Source of the DNA: Streptomyces sp. NBC_00659
Lineage (GTDB): Bacteria > Actinomycetota > Actinomycetes > Streptomycetales > Streptomycetaceae
Assembly (NCBI RefSeq): GCF_036226925.1
Contig: NZ_CP109031.1
Span: 1,798,001-1,862,000 of the forward strand
DNA length: 64,000 bases
Direction: 5' to 3'
Shown: one piece after another, positions 33,777 to 44,215 of the stretch
How the letters are laid out: each line of letters opens with the position of its first letter
How positions within the stretch are numbered: position 1 is the first letter of the stretch
The notes under the pieces: model-generated
What the model saw: the letters and a program-made list of their open reading frames with translations, nothing else
What the model was told of the DNA's origin: nothing
Database searches by the model: none
Made by a program: the position numbers and the translations under genes

Positions 33777-34793
33777 TTAGGAGTTCTTACGGCCCTGGTC
33801 GGCAGCGGTCGTACGGCCCTGGTCGGTAATGGCCGTACGGCCGTGGGCGACTGCTTCCGATCGGTCATGGGCGGCTGTCGTCGAGCGGCACCTCGCGGCA
33901 GCCCGGCGGCCGCGCCCGACGACGAGGCTCAACGCGCCTGATCCGAGGGCGACTCCGGTGCCCACGAGGGCAGATCCCGCGGCCTGCGCGATCCCGTAGG
34001 CGCCCGTGCCCACGAGCGGCGCGGTGCAGGCGGCGGAGACCGGGATGAGTCCGGAGAAGAGCGTGGCGCGCTCCGCGCCGATGCGCTGCACGCCCGTGTA
34101 CCAGCACACGAAGCCGACGACCGTGACGACCGCCGCCTGCCACACCAACGCGGTCGCCTCCGTCGCGTCCGGCACCCGCAGCCATCTGCCGCCGCCGGTG
34201 ATCACCCCGACCACCGCCGACTCCGCCGCGGCGACACCGCACACGGTGGCCGACAACAGCCGAGGCCCGAGCGGACGCAGGACCGGCACGGCCAGGACGG
34301 CGAAGCCGACTTCCCCGGCCAGCGCGCCCAGGGAGTACGTGATCCCGGCCGCGTCCGTGCGGCCCCACCCCTGAACGGCGGACGCGCCGAGAGCGACGAG
34401 CAACGCCCCGTACAGGACCCGGCGTTGCGGACGACGCCCCTCCTGAAGCGGTACGAGCACCGCGACGACGACCGGGGCGCAGCCCACGAAGACGCCGGGG
34501 ACGGCCGGTTCCGCCGTGCGCTCGGCGGCGAGCACGGCGAGGTTGAAGCCGACCATGCCGACGGCCGCGATCAGCGCGAGGCGCCCCCACTGGCGGACCG
34601 TGAGCCGCCGCAGCGGGGCGGCTCCGCCCCGGCCGACGAGAGGCAGCAGAAGGACACAGGCGAGGCCGTAGCGCAGGAACTGGCCGCCCGCGTAGGGATA
34701 GTGGCCCATGACGCTGTTGGCGGTGAAGGAACCTCCGACGAGGACGCAGGCAAGGGCGGCGAGCAGCGCGCCCCGGGTGGTGGTGGCGTTCAT
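33777..34793 (-). CDS. EamA/DMT family exporter, 3' end altered by an IS
   Basis: A 338-residue metabolite exporter from the ATG at 34793. Ten hydrophobic segments form two EamA repeats, for example ALLAALACVLVGGSFTANS, LIAAVGMVGFNLAVLAAE, VVTVVGFVCWYTGVQRIG and GIAQAAGSALVGTGVALGSG. The protein then runs into a hydrophilic tail with repeats (RTAITDQG, RTTAADQG) encoded by 24-bp DNA repeats. The stop codon at 33777-33779 appears to come from the IS5 end, so the last residues are not native. A divergent MocR regulator starts 47 bases away and probably controls it. Confidence 0.85.
   Translation of the reverse strand: MNATTTRGALLAALACVLVGGSFTANSVMGHYPYAGGQFLRYGLACVLLLPLVGRGGAAPLRRLTVRQWGRLALIAAVGMVGFNLAVLAAERTAEPAVPGVFVGCAPVVVAVLVPLQEGRRPQRRVLYGALLVALGASAVQGWGRTDAAGITYSLGALAGEVGFAVLAVPVLRPLGPRLLSATVCGVAAAESAVVGVITGGGRWLRVPDATEATALVWQAAVVTVVGFVCWYTGVQRIGAERATLFSGLIPVSAACTAPLVGTGAYGIAQAAGSALVGTGVALGSGALSLVVGRGRRAAARCRSTTAAHDRSEAVAHGRTAITDQGRTTAADQGRKNS
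33788..33835 (-). repeat. two 24-bp tandem repeats at the 3' end of the EamA gene
   Basis: The units at 33788-33811 and 33812-33835 share the first 15 bases (TACGGCCCTGGTCGG), and a partial third copy starts at 33836. They lie next to the IS5 end. Confidence 0.8.
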
Positions 34794-34840
34794 GACTCCG
34801 ACGCTATGGACGGGCGTGGCCCGGTTTAAGGTCCACTTCC
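34794..34840. promoter_or_regulatory. 47-bp divergent promoter with TGGAC/GTCCA arms
   Basis: TGGAC (34807-34811) and GTCCA (34831-34835) form inverted arms 19 bases apart in the gap between the EamA and MocR starts. MocR proteins commonly bind such spaced sites and regulate the divergent gene. The plus-strand arm is six bases from the MocR ATG. Confidence 0.45.
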
Positions 34841-36325
34841 ATGACGTCATCGGGGACCAATCGCGGCGGGCCGCCACGTCCCGCTCCGACAGCGGCGGCA
34901 CCCTCGTGGACGGCCGCGTGGGAGCTGCTCCTGCCGGCCGCGTCGGCGCCGCCCCGCGCGCGTGGCCGCACCCTTCAGGCCGCACTGCGCGAGGCGGTCC
35001 GCTCCGGGCGGCTCGCTCCCGGCACCCGGCTTCCGTCCAGTCGCGAGCTGGCCGGTGATCTCGGCGTGTCGCGGGGGCTGGTCACCGAGGCGTACGAGCA
35101 GTTGACCGCGGAAGGGTATCTGCGCAGTGACCGCGGCGCCGGTACCTGGGTCGGTGACGCGGTCCGGGCGGTCGGCCCGCGCGCGCGTGACCGTGCCCCG
35201 CGGGCGGCCGGGGTGCGGGCCGACTTCGTCGCGGGAACCCCCGACCTGTCTCTCTTTCCGCGCTCCGCGTGGGCCGCGGCGCACCGCGGAGTGCTGGCCG
35301 AACTGCCCCACCAGGCACTGGGCTACCCGGATCCGCGTGGTCTGCCGGGACTGCGGACCGCCCTCGCCGAACTCCTCGTACGCCGCCGGGGCGTGGTCGC
35401 GGACCCGGAGCGCGTCGTCGTGGTCTCCGGGGTCGCCCAGGCGATGACTCTGCTCGGATTCGTGCTCCACGCGCGCGGGACACCCACCGTGGGCGTCGAG
35501 CAGCCGGGCAGTCCGGAGCTGGGCTCGCTGTTCGCCTCGGCCGGCGTCGGCACCGTACGGCTGCCGCTGGACGACGAGGGCCTGGCGGTCGCTCCGCTCC
35601 GTGCCTCCGGTGTACGAGCCGTGGTGACGACGCCGGCCCACCAGTTCCCCACGGGGATCGCGTACTCGGCGCGGCGCCGCGCCGAACTCCTCGACTGGGC
35701 CCGGTCCGTGGACGGACTGGTGATCGAGGACGACTACGACGGCGATTTCCGCTACGACCGTGCCCCGGTGGGCGCCCTTCAGGGACTCGACCCCGAGCAT
35801 GTCGGGTACACGGGCTCGGTCAGCAAATCGCTCGCTCCGGGGCTTCGGCTGGGCTGGCTCCTCGTTCCGGCGCGCCATTTCGAGGAGGTCGTCGAGCGCA
35901 AACGCACCATGGACCTCGGCAATCCGGTCCTCGATCAGGCGCTCCTGGCCCGTTTCGTGGAGCGCGGCGACTACGACCGTCAGCTGCGCCGCTGCCAGCG
36001 CGCCTACCGGGAGCGGCGAGACGTCCTGGTCGCGGCCCTGGAGGAGCATTTTCCGGGCACGGAGGTCTCCGGCATCGCGGCCGGCCTGCACGTCGTCGCC
36101 GCGCTCCCCGGCCGGTACGGGCCACAGGACCGCTTCGTCGTACGGGCCGCGGCGGCCGGGGTCGTGGTCCGGCCATCGGCACACTACGGAGCAACGGCCG
36201 CGGACGGCGTACGGCTCGTGCTGGGGTACGCCCATCTGCCGCCCGCACGGATACGGGACGGCGTGCGACTGATGGCGGAGGCCGTACGCGGCCGGGGCGC
36301 ACTCGACGAGTCCTCGGCGCCCTGA
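34841..36325 (+). CDS. MocR/PdxR-type regulator (GntR wHTH + aminotransferase fold)
   Basis: A 494-residue chimeric regulator. The GntR winged helix (about 40-110) has APGTRLPSSRELAGDLGVSR and GLVTEAYEQLTAEGYL. A fold-type I aminotransferase domain follows, with LGYPDPRGLPGLRTALAEL, VIEDDYDGDFRYDR and the PLP lysine K329 in TGSVSKSLAPGLRLG. MocR proteins sense PLP or amino-acid adducts rather than catalyse. It is divergent from the EamA exporter, a frequent MocR target. Confidence 0.93.
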   Translation: MTSSGTNRGGPPRPAPTAAAPSWTAAWELLLPAASAPPRARGRTLQAALREAVRSGRLAPGTRLPSSRELAGDLGVSRGLVTEAYEQLTAEGYLRSDRGAGTWVGDAVRAVGPRARDRAPRAAGVRADFVAGTPDLSLFPRSAWAAAHRGVLAELPHQALGYPDPRGLPGLRTALAELLVRRRGVVADPERVVVVSGVAQAMTLLGFVLHARGTPTVGVEQPGSPELGSLFASAGVGTVRLPLDDEGLAVAPLRASGVRAVVTTPAHQFPTGIAYSARRRAELLDWARSVDGLVIEDDYDGDFRYDRAPVGALQGLDPEHVGYTGSVSKSLAPGLRLGWLLVPARHFEEVVERKRTMDLGNPVLDQALLARFVERGDYDRQLRRCQRAYRERRDVLVAALEEHFPGTEVSGIAAGLHVVAALPGRYGPQDRFVVRAAAAGVVVRPSAHYGATAADGVRLVLGYAHLPPARIRDGVRLMAEAVRGRGALDESSAP

Positions 36326-36512
36326 AGCACCACACCAGGATCGGGGCGGGCATCTCCGGGCCCCACGCCGTCGACCGGTCCGGCCCCGCAGGATCCGCGT
36401 CGATTCCGCACATCCCAGGGCCGGTTGTTCACCCGTGGTTTGCGTGCGCGCTGCGGCGTACCAGTAGTTGTGGCTCTGCACACTGGCCGAATCCGTCCCC
36501 GGAGGCGTATCC

Positions 36513-38108
36513 ATGTCGCACCGTCCGCTCAGCTCGATCCCCGGCCGCCGCAGCGTGCTGCGCGGCTCCCTGGCCGCGTCGGCGGCGCTGGCCCTGCCCA
36601 CCACGATCGGCTCGGCACCGGCACTCGCCCTGTCCGGCCGGCCGAAGGCGGGCTGGGGCATCCAGACCGGCGACGTGACCACCGACTCCGGCCTGGTGTG
36701 GGTCCGCTCCGACCGGCCCGCACGGATGATCGTCGAGACCTCGGCGACCGCGTCGTTCCGCGACTCGCGCAGATGGCACGGTCCGCTGCTCGGCGCGGAC
36801 ACGGACTTCACGGGGACCACCCGGCTGCGCGGACTGCCGTCCGGTGAACAGATCCACTACCGCGTCCTGCTCGCCGACCCGGACGACCCCCGGCGCACCG
36901 GGGAGCCGGTGAGCGGGACGTTCCGTACGGCTCCGCACAGCCGGCGCGGCGGCGTGCGCTTCCTGTGGTCGGGCGACCTGGCGGGACAGGGCTGGGGCAT
37001 CAACCCGGACATCGGCGGCTACCGCATCTACGACGCGATGGCCCGGCTCGACCCCGACTTCTTCCTGTGCAGCGGTGACAACATCTACGCGGACGGCCCG
37101 ATCGCCGCGACGGCCGCCCTCCCCGACGGCAGCACCTGGCGGAACATCACGACCGAGGAGAAGTCCAAGGTCGCCGAGTCGCTGGCGGAGTTCCGCGGCA
37201 ATTTCCGCTACAACCTGCTCGACGAGAACCTCAAACGGTTCAACGCCCAGGTGCCTTCCGTCATCCAGTGGGACGACCACGAGGTGCGCAACAACTGGTA
37301 CCCCGGTGAGGTGGTCGCCACCACGGACACGCGCTACACGGAGAAGAGCGTGGACGTCCTGGCGGCCCGAGCCCGGCGCGCGTTCAGCGAGTACTTCCCC
37401 GTGTCGACCCTGCGCCCGGGTGACCGGGACGGACGCGTGCACCGGGTCATGCGTCACGGTCCGCTCCTGGACGTGTTCGTCCTCGACATGCGCACCTACC
37501 GCAACGCCAACTCGCCGGACAACCAGACGACGGATCCACAGGGCATCCTCGGCGCCGGGCAGTTGGAGTGGCTGAAGCGCGAGCTGTCGCGCTCGCGGGC
37601 CGTGTGGAAGGTGATCGCCGCGGACATGCCGCTCGGCCTCGTCGTACCGGACACCACCGAAGGAAAGCCGAACATCGAGGCCGTGGCGCAGGGCGACCCC
37701 GGCCTGCCCCTCGGACGGGAACTCCAGCTGGCCGAGCTGCTGCGCTTCATCAAGCACCGTCGGATCACGGGCACCGTGTGGCTGACCGCGGATGTGCACC
37801 ACACGTCGGCGCAGCACTACCAGCCGTCGCGGGCCGCGTTCACCGACTTCGAGCCGTTCTGGGAGTTCGTCTCCGGTCCCCTGAACGCCGGAGCCTTCCC
37901 GGCCAGCGCGCTGGACAACACGTTCGGTCCGGAGCGGGTGTTCGTGAAGGCACCCGTAGCCGCGAACGTCTCGCCCGCCGGCGGTTATCAGTTCTTCGGT
38001 GAGGTCGACATCGACGGCGACAGCGGCGAGTTGACGGTGCGGCTGCGGGAGCAGGACGGGACCGTGCTGTTCTCACAGGTGCTCCAGCCGGGGCGCGTGG
38101 GCCAGTAG
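36513..38108 (+). CDS. phoD: secreted alkaline phosphatase D family protein (PhoD)
   Basis: A 531-residue TAT-exported phosphodiesterase/phosphatase that uses Fe and Ca ions. ATG 36513 is preceded by GGAGG. The signal has the twin arginine RRSVLRG, a hydrophobic run and a cleavage region near APALA. Metal-site motifs are LWSGDLAGQGWG, LCSGDNIYADGP, VIQWDDHEVRNNW and WLTADVHHTSAQHY. It would release phosphate from phosphodiesters, such as teichoic acids, outside the membrane. No clear PHO box was identified upstream. Confidence 0.93.
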   Translation: MSHRPLSSIPGRRSVLRGSLAASAALALPTTIGSAPALALSGRPKAGWGIQTGDVTTDSGLVWVRSDRPARMIVETSATASFRDSRRWHGPLLGADTDFTGTTRLRGLPSGEQIHYRVLLADPDDPRRTGEPVSGTFRTAPHSRRGGVRFLWSGDLAGQGWGINPDIGGYRIYDAMARLDPDFFLCSGDNIYADGPIAATAALPDGSTWRNITTEEKSKVAESLAEFRGNFRYNLLDENLKRFNAQVPSVIQWDDHEVRNNWYPGEVVATTDTRYTEKSVDVLAARARRAFSEYFPVSTLRPGDRDGRVHRVMRHGPLLDVFVLDMRTYRNANSPDNQTTDPQGILGAGQLEWLKRELSRSRAVWKVIAADMPLGLVVPDTTEGKPNIEAVAQGDPGLPLGRELQLAELLRFIKHRRITGTVWLTADVHHTSAQHYQPSRAAFTDFEPFWEFVSGPLNAGAFPASALDNTFGPERVFVKAPVAANVSPAGGYQFFGEVDIDGDSGELTVRLREQDGTVLFSQVLQPGRVGQ

Positions 38109-38189
38109 GGGCGGCACCGGTCCGCCTCACCCCGGCCCACACCTCGCAGGTCAGAGGTGATTGTCAGTGGTCGCCTCTACGGTTTTTCC

Positions 38190-39760
<1,571 letters not shown>

Positions 39761-39764
<4 letters not shown>

Positions 39765-42412
39765 GTGGCGAGGCACTGCTGAAGGCGGTACGGGCGGGGC
39801 GGACGGTCGAGGCCGCCGGACTCCTGGACGGGATGACCGACGGTGAACGCCGGTCCTGTCTGCCCGCGTTGAAGGAACTCCGCAAGGAGTTGCGGTCGGC
39901 GCCGTGGAACGCGGCGTCCCGCGTGGCCCATCCCGCGCTGCACGCGGCGGGAGCCGCGTGTCACACGGGCGCCGCCGGTGCGGCGACCTGGATCGCCGGC
40001 GTGGACATGCGCTGGTCCCAGGCCTCCCCCGGTGTCCTGCTCCACGTGCTGGGCGATCGCGAGACCGACTGGCTCGCCGATCTGACGCACCGGCTCGCCG
40101 CCCGGCCGGCGACGTCCCGGGTCCCGTTCGCCCTGGTGTCGGGCCTGGTGGCCTTGTCCGGCTGCGAGGTCCCGACGACCGACGCCTATGTGCGGGGCTG
40201 GTTGGAGCACATCGGTGCTTCATGGCACGGCGGAGGCACGGTGGCGCAGCGACTGCGCAAGGAGCCGCACGTGTCCGTGCTGGTCACCGCGCTCTTCGAG
40301 TCGCTGGAGGTCACGAGTCAGATCGCCTGGCTGTTCGGCGACGGACCGGGCAGTTGGTACAGCGCACTCGCCGAGCTGTCCGAGGAGGGCACCCTCGACC
40401 GAAAGGTCGTGTTGGACGCCTGCGTCGCGCGGCTCCTGCGCGGTGGCGCCCCGGCCGACCAGCGGGTCTTCCTGCGTCTGCTGTCGTCGCTGGCTCCGAC
40501 GCGTGACGAGGAACGCGAGCGCTCCGCCGACTGGACGGTGCTCGCCTGCCAGGCCGTGCCGACCGTCGCCGGGTACGCGCAATCGGTGCTCGCCTCTCTC
40601 GCGCTGGACGGTGAGTTGACGTCCCGGCAGCTGGCCGAGATGTCCTCGGGGGTGCTCTTCCGTACGGAGAAGAAGCTGGTACGCGCCCAGCTCGTCCTGC
40701 TGGGGAAGGTCCTCAAGCGTGATCCGTCCACGGCGGACGTGCTGCTGCCCGCGCTGGCGGAGGCCTACGGGCACGAGGACACGGAGGTGCAGGAGCGTGC
40801 GCTCAAGCTGGTGGAGCGCCATGTCACCGCGCTGCCCGATACGAGCGGCGCGCGGGAACGGCTCGGCGAGCTCACCGCCGACCTGAGCCCTGGGCTGCGG
40901 CTCCGGGCGCAGCGAGTCCTCGGCATCGAGTCGCCGGACTCCGCTTCGACGGTCCATGAGGAGGTGCTGCCGCCCGTTCCTGAGCGGGCGCGGCTGGCGC
41001 CGGCACCGGAATCGGTGACCGAACTGGCCGAGGAGGTCAGCGCGATACTGGCTTCCGGTGGCGGAGTCGCGGCGTTCGAGCGCACTCTGGACGGTCTGGT
41101 CCGCCACGCCCACCGTGATCGGGACGCTCTGATGGAGGCCCTCGGCCCCGTGGTCGCGCGCTGCTGGTGGAAGGACCGCGATCCGAGCTACCCGGTCGTG
41201 GACCGAAGCTTCCGTGAGTCGGCGCAGGGTCTCGAAGTCGTCCTGGCGGCCCTGTTCGAGGGGGTCGGCATGGAAACGCTCCATGCGGCGGTGCAGCAGG
41301 GACCGACGAGCGGGAACTGCCATCACAGCGCGCTCTCCCACGCTCTCGACGCGCGCCTGTGGGAGGCGGGCTACCGCCTTCGCACCGACCCGATGCCGTT
41401 CCTGCTGGCCACGCCCACCTGGGACACCGGCCTGTTGGAGCCGGACGAGCTGGTGGAACGCCTCACCGAGTACCGGCGGCTCGACGCCCGGCCGGGCACG
41501 GCCGACTTCGCGCAGGCACTTCTGCGCGTACGGCGCGACGACCGTGCGACGGCGGAGGCAGCCGCGGCGCGGGCCCGCGCGCTCGGCAGCCCCGAGGGGT
41601 ACCGGCTGGCCCAGTGGCTCACCGCCGAGGGGCCGCTGCTCCCGACGAGCCGCCGACGGACCTCGGGCGCCCGCATCCTTCTGGAACTGGGCGAACTGGG
41701 CGAGATACAGGGCCTGTTCCCCAAGGAGTTCCGGCCGCTGGGACGCCCCCTCACGGTGTTCAAGGACCACAGGTACTGCCGGCACTGGGGTGTCACGGAC
41801 CAGCGGTACTGGCCGGCCGTCGTACCGGGACGCCGGGAACTGGTGGCGGCGCGTCTGCTGCGCGACATCAGCACGGCCGCGGTGGAGGACGGCCGCATGG
41901 TCGCCGCGATGCTGCCGCTGCTCGCCGAGGCCGACGGCACAGCGGGCGAGGCGCTGCATCTGTGCCTGGCGTACGGGCTCGGGGCCCGGCATCCCGAGGA
42001 CCGGCTCGCCGCGGTGGACGCCCTGCTGGTCCTCGCCGCCCGGGGACAGCTCGACGCCGGGCGGCTCGGCTCGGACATCGGGGAGCTGGTGCGCAGGGGC
42101 GCGCTGAAGAAGTCCCGGCTGGCCGAGTCGATACGCACGGCGGCGGCCACGGGTGCGTACGCCACGGTCTGGTCGGTGCTGCTCGGCCTGCTGCCGGCCC
42201 TGCTGGCCGACCTCGCCGCCGACGGGGCGGGCGGCGGCGCGGTGCGGGGGCTCGGTGAACTGCTGGCCATCGCCGCCGACTGCGCCGAGCGATCCGGGGC
42301 GAGCGGTGATCTGGCCCATCTCGCCGGTACCGCCGAGCGGCACGGCTCGTCCAAGGTCGTGACCCAGGCCCGACGACTGCGGACCGCGCTGACGCGGGAG
42401 GCCGTCGCCTGA
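39761..42412 (+). CDS. DUF6493-like HEAT-repeat protein
   Basis: An 883-residue protein without transmembrane segments or known catalytic motifs. It is built of helical pairs resembling HEAT repeats, for example LLPALAEAYGHEDTEVQERA followed by LKLVERHVTALPDTSGARER, and LLPLLAEADGTAGEALHLCL near the end. The N-terminus (LLKAVRAGRTVEAAGLLDGM) and the central VFKDHRYCRHWGVTDQRYW recall streptomycete DUF6493 proteins. It is coupled to the SWIM gene by a 4-bp overlap, so the two products probably act together, perhaps as a scaffold. Related pairs often sit beside MoxR ATPase and VWA genes, which are absent here. Confidence 0.75.
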
Positions 42413-42583
42413 GGCGGAAGGCAGCCGCCCGAAACGGGGCCGCCGCACTTGTGACGCAGGACGATCAAGGGTCCGGCGGCCCCGACCAGGTGGGCAGCGA
42501 GGTCCTGTGTTCGAGGCAAAAGACCCGTAAAAAGAACTGCAAAAAGGACAGAACTACACTTAACCGATCAGTCACAAGCCGTT

Positions 42584-42618
42584 CGTGATCACGCAACACC
42601 ATTCCTTCACAGTGAAGG
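42584..42618 (+). promoter_or_regulatory. two palindromes at the start of the ACT-GNAT gene
   Basis: CGTGATCACG (42584-42593) is a perfect 10-bp palindrome. CCTTCAC-A-GTGAAGG (42604-42618) is a perfect 7-bp dyad whose right arm holds the GAAGG ribosome binding site. GAAGG is only one base from ATG 42620 and 13 from ATG 42632, so the start is uncertain. Either palindrome could be an operator. Confidence 0.5.
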
Positions 42619-42619
42619 T

Positions 42620-44113
42620 ATGACTCCAGACATGTCTGATGTGACGCGTGCGAAGCATGGACGGCCCGTTCACCACTGGCGACGGGACCTCGTCGAACTC
42701 GCCGCGCTGTTCACGGCCGTGGCGGTCGCGGACGGTGTGGCCAATCTGATCGGGCACGGGCCCGACGGCCCCGCGCTGCTGGTGATATCGGCGGTGCTCC
42801 TGGCCGCCACGGCCGGATTCCACACATGGTGGGCACGCCGCCACGGTCATGCCCCGCCGACGAGCGATCCCGGCGCCCGGCCGCCCTCGGAGGGGCGAAC
42901 GGGCGCGCTTTCCGGGGAGGACGCGGCTGCCTCCGCGCCACTGCCCGCCGTAGAGGCGACCGTGCTGCTGCGGATGCGTACGACGGTCCAGGACGCGCCG
43001 GGTTCGCTCGCCGCGCTGTGCACGGCGCTCGCACAGCGCCAGGTCGACATCCTGAGCCTCCAGACGCACCCGCTGGCGGACGGAACGGTCGACGAGTTCC
43101 TGCTGCGCGCGCCCGCCGAGCTGGCCACCTCCGAGATCACCCGCAGCGTGGCGCAGGCAGGCGGCACCTCGACGTGGATCGAGCGGGCCGACGCCCACGA
43201 CCTGGTGGACGCGCCGACCCGGGTGCTCGGTCTGGCCACCCGTACCGCCCTCGACGCCTCCGAACTGCCGCTCGCGCTGAGGCAGTTGCTCGGCCGGTGC
43301 ACGATCCGTTCACTGCCCGCCACCTCTCCCGTCTCCGGCCGGGCGACACAGGGGGCTCCCGTGGAGGGGGCCCTTGAGGACACGGTGATGCGGCTGCGCG
43401 CGCCGGAGGGCGGAGTGATCACGGTGGAGCGGCCGTATCTGCCGTTCACACCGACCGAGTTCGCCCGGGCGCGGGCGCTGGTCGAACTGGACGCGCGGCT
43501 CGGCCCCCGCGTTCCGCGCGGGCAGGACATGCTGACGCTGCCCGAGGGCAACGCGATCACGGTGCAGCGCGCGGACGTCTCCGACGTCGAGGCCGCCAAG
43601 GAGATGCACGAGCGCTGCTCGCCGCGCACGTTGAGCATGCGGTACCACGGCCCCGTCGGGGACGCGGACCGCTACCTCAACCACCTGCTCAGCCCCAGTT
43701 TCGGGCGCACGCTCGCCGTCCGGACGGCGTCCGGCAGGATCGTCGGACTCGGTCATCTCCTCTGGGACGGCGACGAGACGGAGGTCGCCCTGCTCGTCGA
43801 GGACGACTGGCAGCGGCGGGGAATCGGCGTCGAACTGCTCGGCCGCCTGGTGGCGATGGCCGTCGAGGCGGGCTGCGCGAGCGTGTACGCCGTCACGCAG
43901 GCGTCGAACACCGGCATGGTCGCCGCCATGCGCGGCCTCGGCCTCCCGCTCGACTACCAGATCGAGGAGGGCACCCTGGTCATCACCGCCCGCCTGGACA
44001 CGACACCGGTGACATCGCCGCAGCCGTACGACCGGCACCACGGTCACAGCCACACTCCGCACGGGACGGGGAAGGAGATCGGCCAGGGGAGCAGGGGGAC
44101 GGGGCGGGCCTAG
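42620..44113 (+). CDS. membrane-anchored ACT-GNAT acetyltransferase
   Basis: A 497-residue fusion. Two hydrophobic segments (about 25-45 and 52-72: LVELAALFTAVAVADGVANL and ALLVISAVLLAATAGFHTWW) anchor the N-terminus. An ACT domain follows (about 115-190: VLLRMRTTVQDAPGSLAALC). The C-terminal GNAT domain (about 312-475) has AITVQRADVSDVEAAKEMHE and the acetyl-CoA loop QRRGIGVELLGRL. ACT-GNAT proteins of actinobacteria are known as amino-acid-regulated lysine acetyltransferases, with acetyl-CoA synthetase a target. The membrane part and the His-rich tail (RHHGHSHTPHG) are unusual. ATG 42632 is an alternative start. Confidence 0.83.
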   Translation: MTPDMSDVTRAKHGRPVHHWRRDLVELAALFTAVAVADGVANLIGHGPDGPALLVISAVLLAATAGFHTWWARRHGHAPPTSDPGARPPSEGRTGALSGEDAAASAPLPAVEATVLLRMRTTVQDAPGSLAALCTALAQRQVDILSLQTHPLADGTVDEFLLRAPAELATSEITRSVAQAGGTSTWIERADAHDLVDAPTRVLGLATRTALDASELPLALRQLLGRCTIRSLPATSPVSGRATQGAPVEGALEDTVMRLRAPEGGVITVERPYLPFTPTEFARARALVELDARLGPRVPRGQDMLTLPEGNAITVQRADVSDVEAAKEMHERCSPRTLSMRYHGPVGDADRYLNHLLSPSFGRTLAVRTASGRIVGLGHLLWDGDETEVALLVEDDWQRRGIGVELLGRLVAMAVEAGCASVYAVTQASNTGMVAAMRGLGLPLDYQIEEGTLVITARLDTTPVTSPQPYDRHHGHSHTPHGTGKEIGQGSRGTGRA

Positions 44114-44130
44114 CCCGAAAGCCCCGGTCC

Positions 44131-44154
44131 ACACCCACACCCACACCCACACCC
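44131..44154. repeat. (ACACCC)4 hexanucleotide tract
   Basis: Four exact ACACCC units lie between the convergent ACT-GNAT and PLP-enzyme genes, just before a terminator hairpin. Confidence 0.92.
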
Positions 44155-44164
44155 ACTGCGCGGT

Positions 44165-44189
44165 GTGCGCCCGGCACCACCGGGCGCAC
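44165..44189. terminator. bidirectional terminator, 10-bp perfect stem
   Basis: GTGCGCCCGG (44165-44174) pairs perfectly with CCGGGCGCAC (44180-44189) around CACCA, between convergent stops at 44113 and 44216. Confidence 0.8.
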
Positions 44190-44215
44190 GCCCCGCACCC
44201 CGGGCGCTCGCCCCC

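Larger units (their letters stand above)
32877..33786 (-). mobile_element. IS5-family insertion sequence (ends approximate)
   Basis: About 0.9 kb with two overlapping transposase frames. No convincing inverted repeats could be aligned, but both presumed ends lie next to a TNA triplet (TAG near 32877, TAA on the minus strand near 33788), the target used by the IS427 group. One end abuts the C45 gene start and the other the EamA gene stop. Confidence 0.65.

Noticed and set aside
32877..33786. Exact inverted repeats for the IS5 element
   Set aside because: Terminal sequences near both ends could not be aligned well enough, so the borders are given as approximate.
40220..42448. 742-residue minus-strand open frame opposite the HEAT-repeat gene
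   Set aside because: The plus-strand frame is coupled to the SWIM gene and has helical repeats; the minus frame is Arg/Gln-rich shadow sequence.
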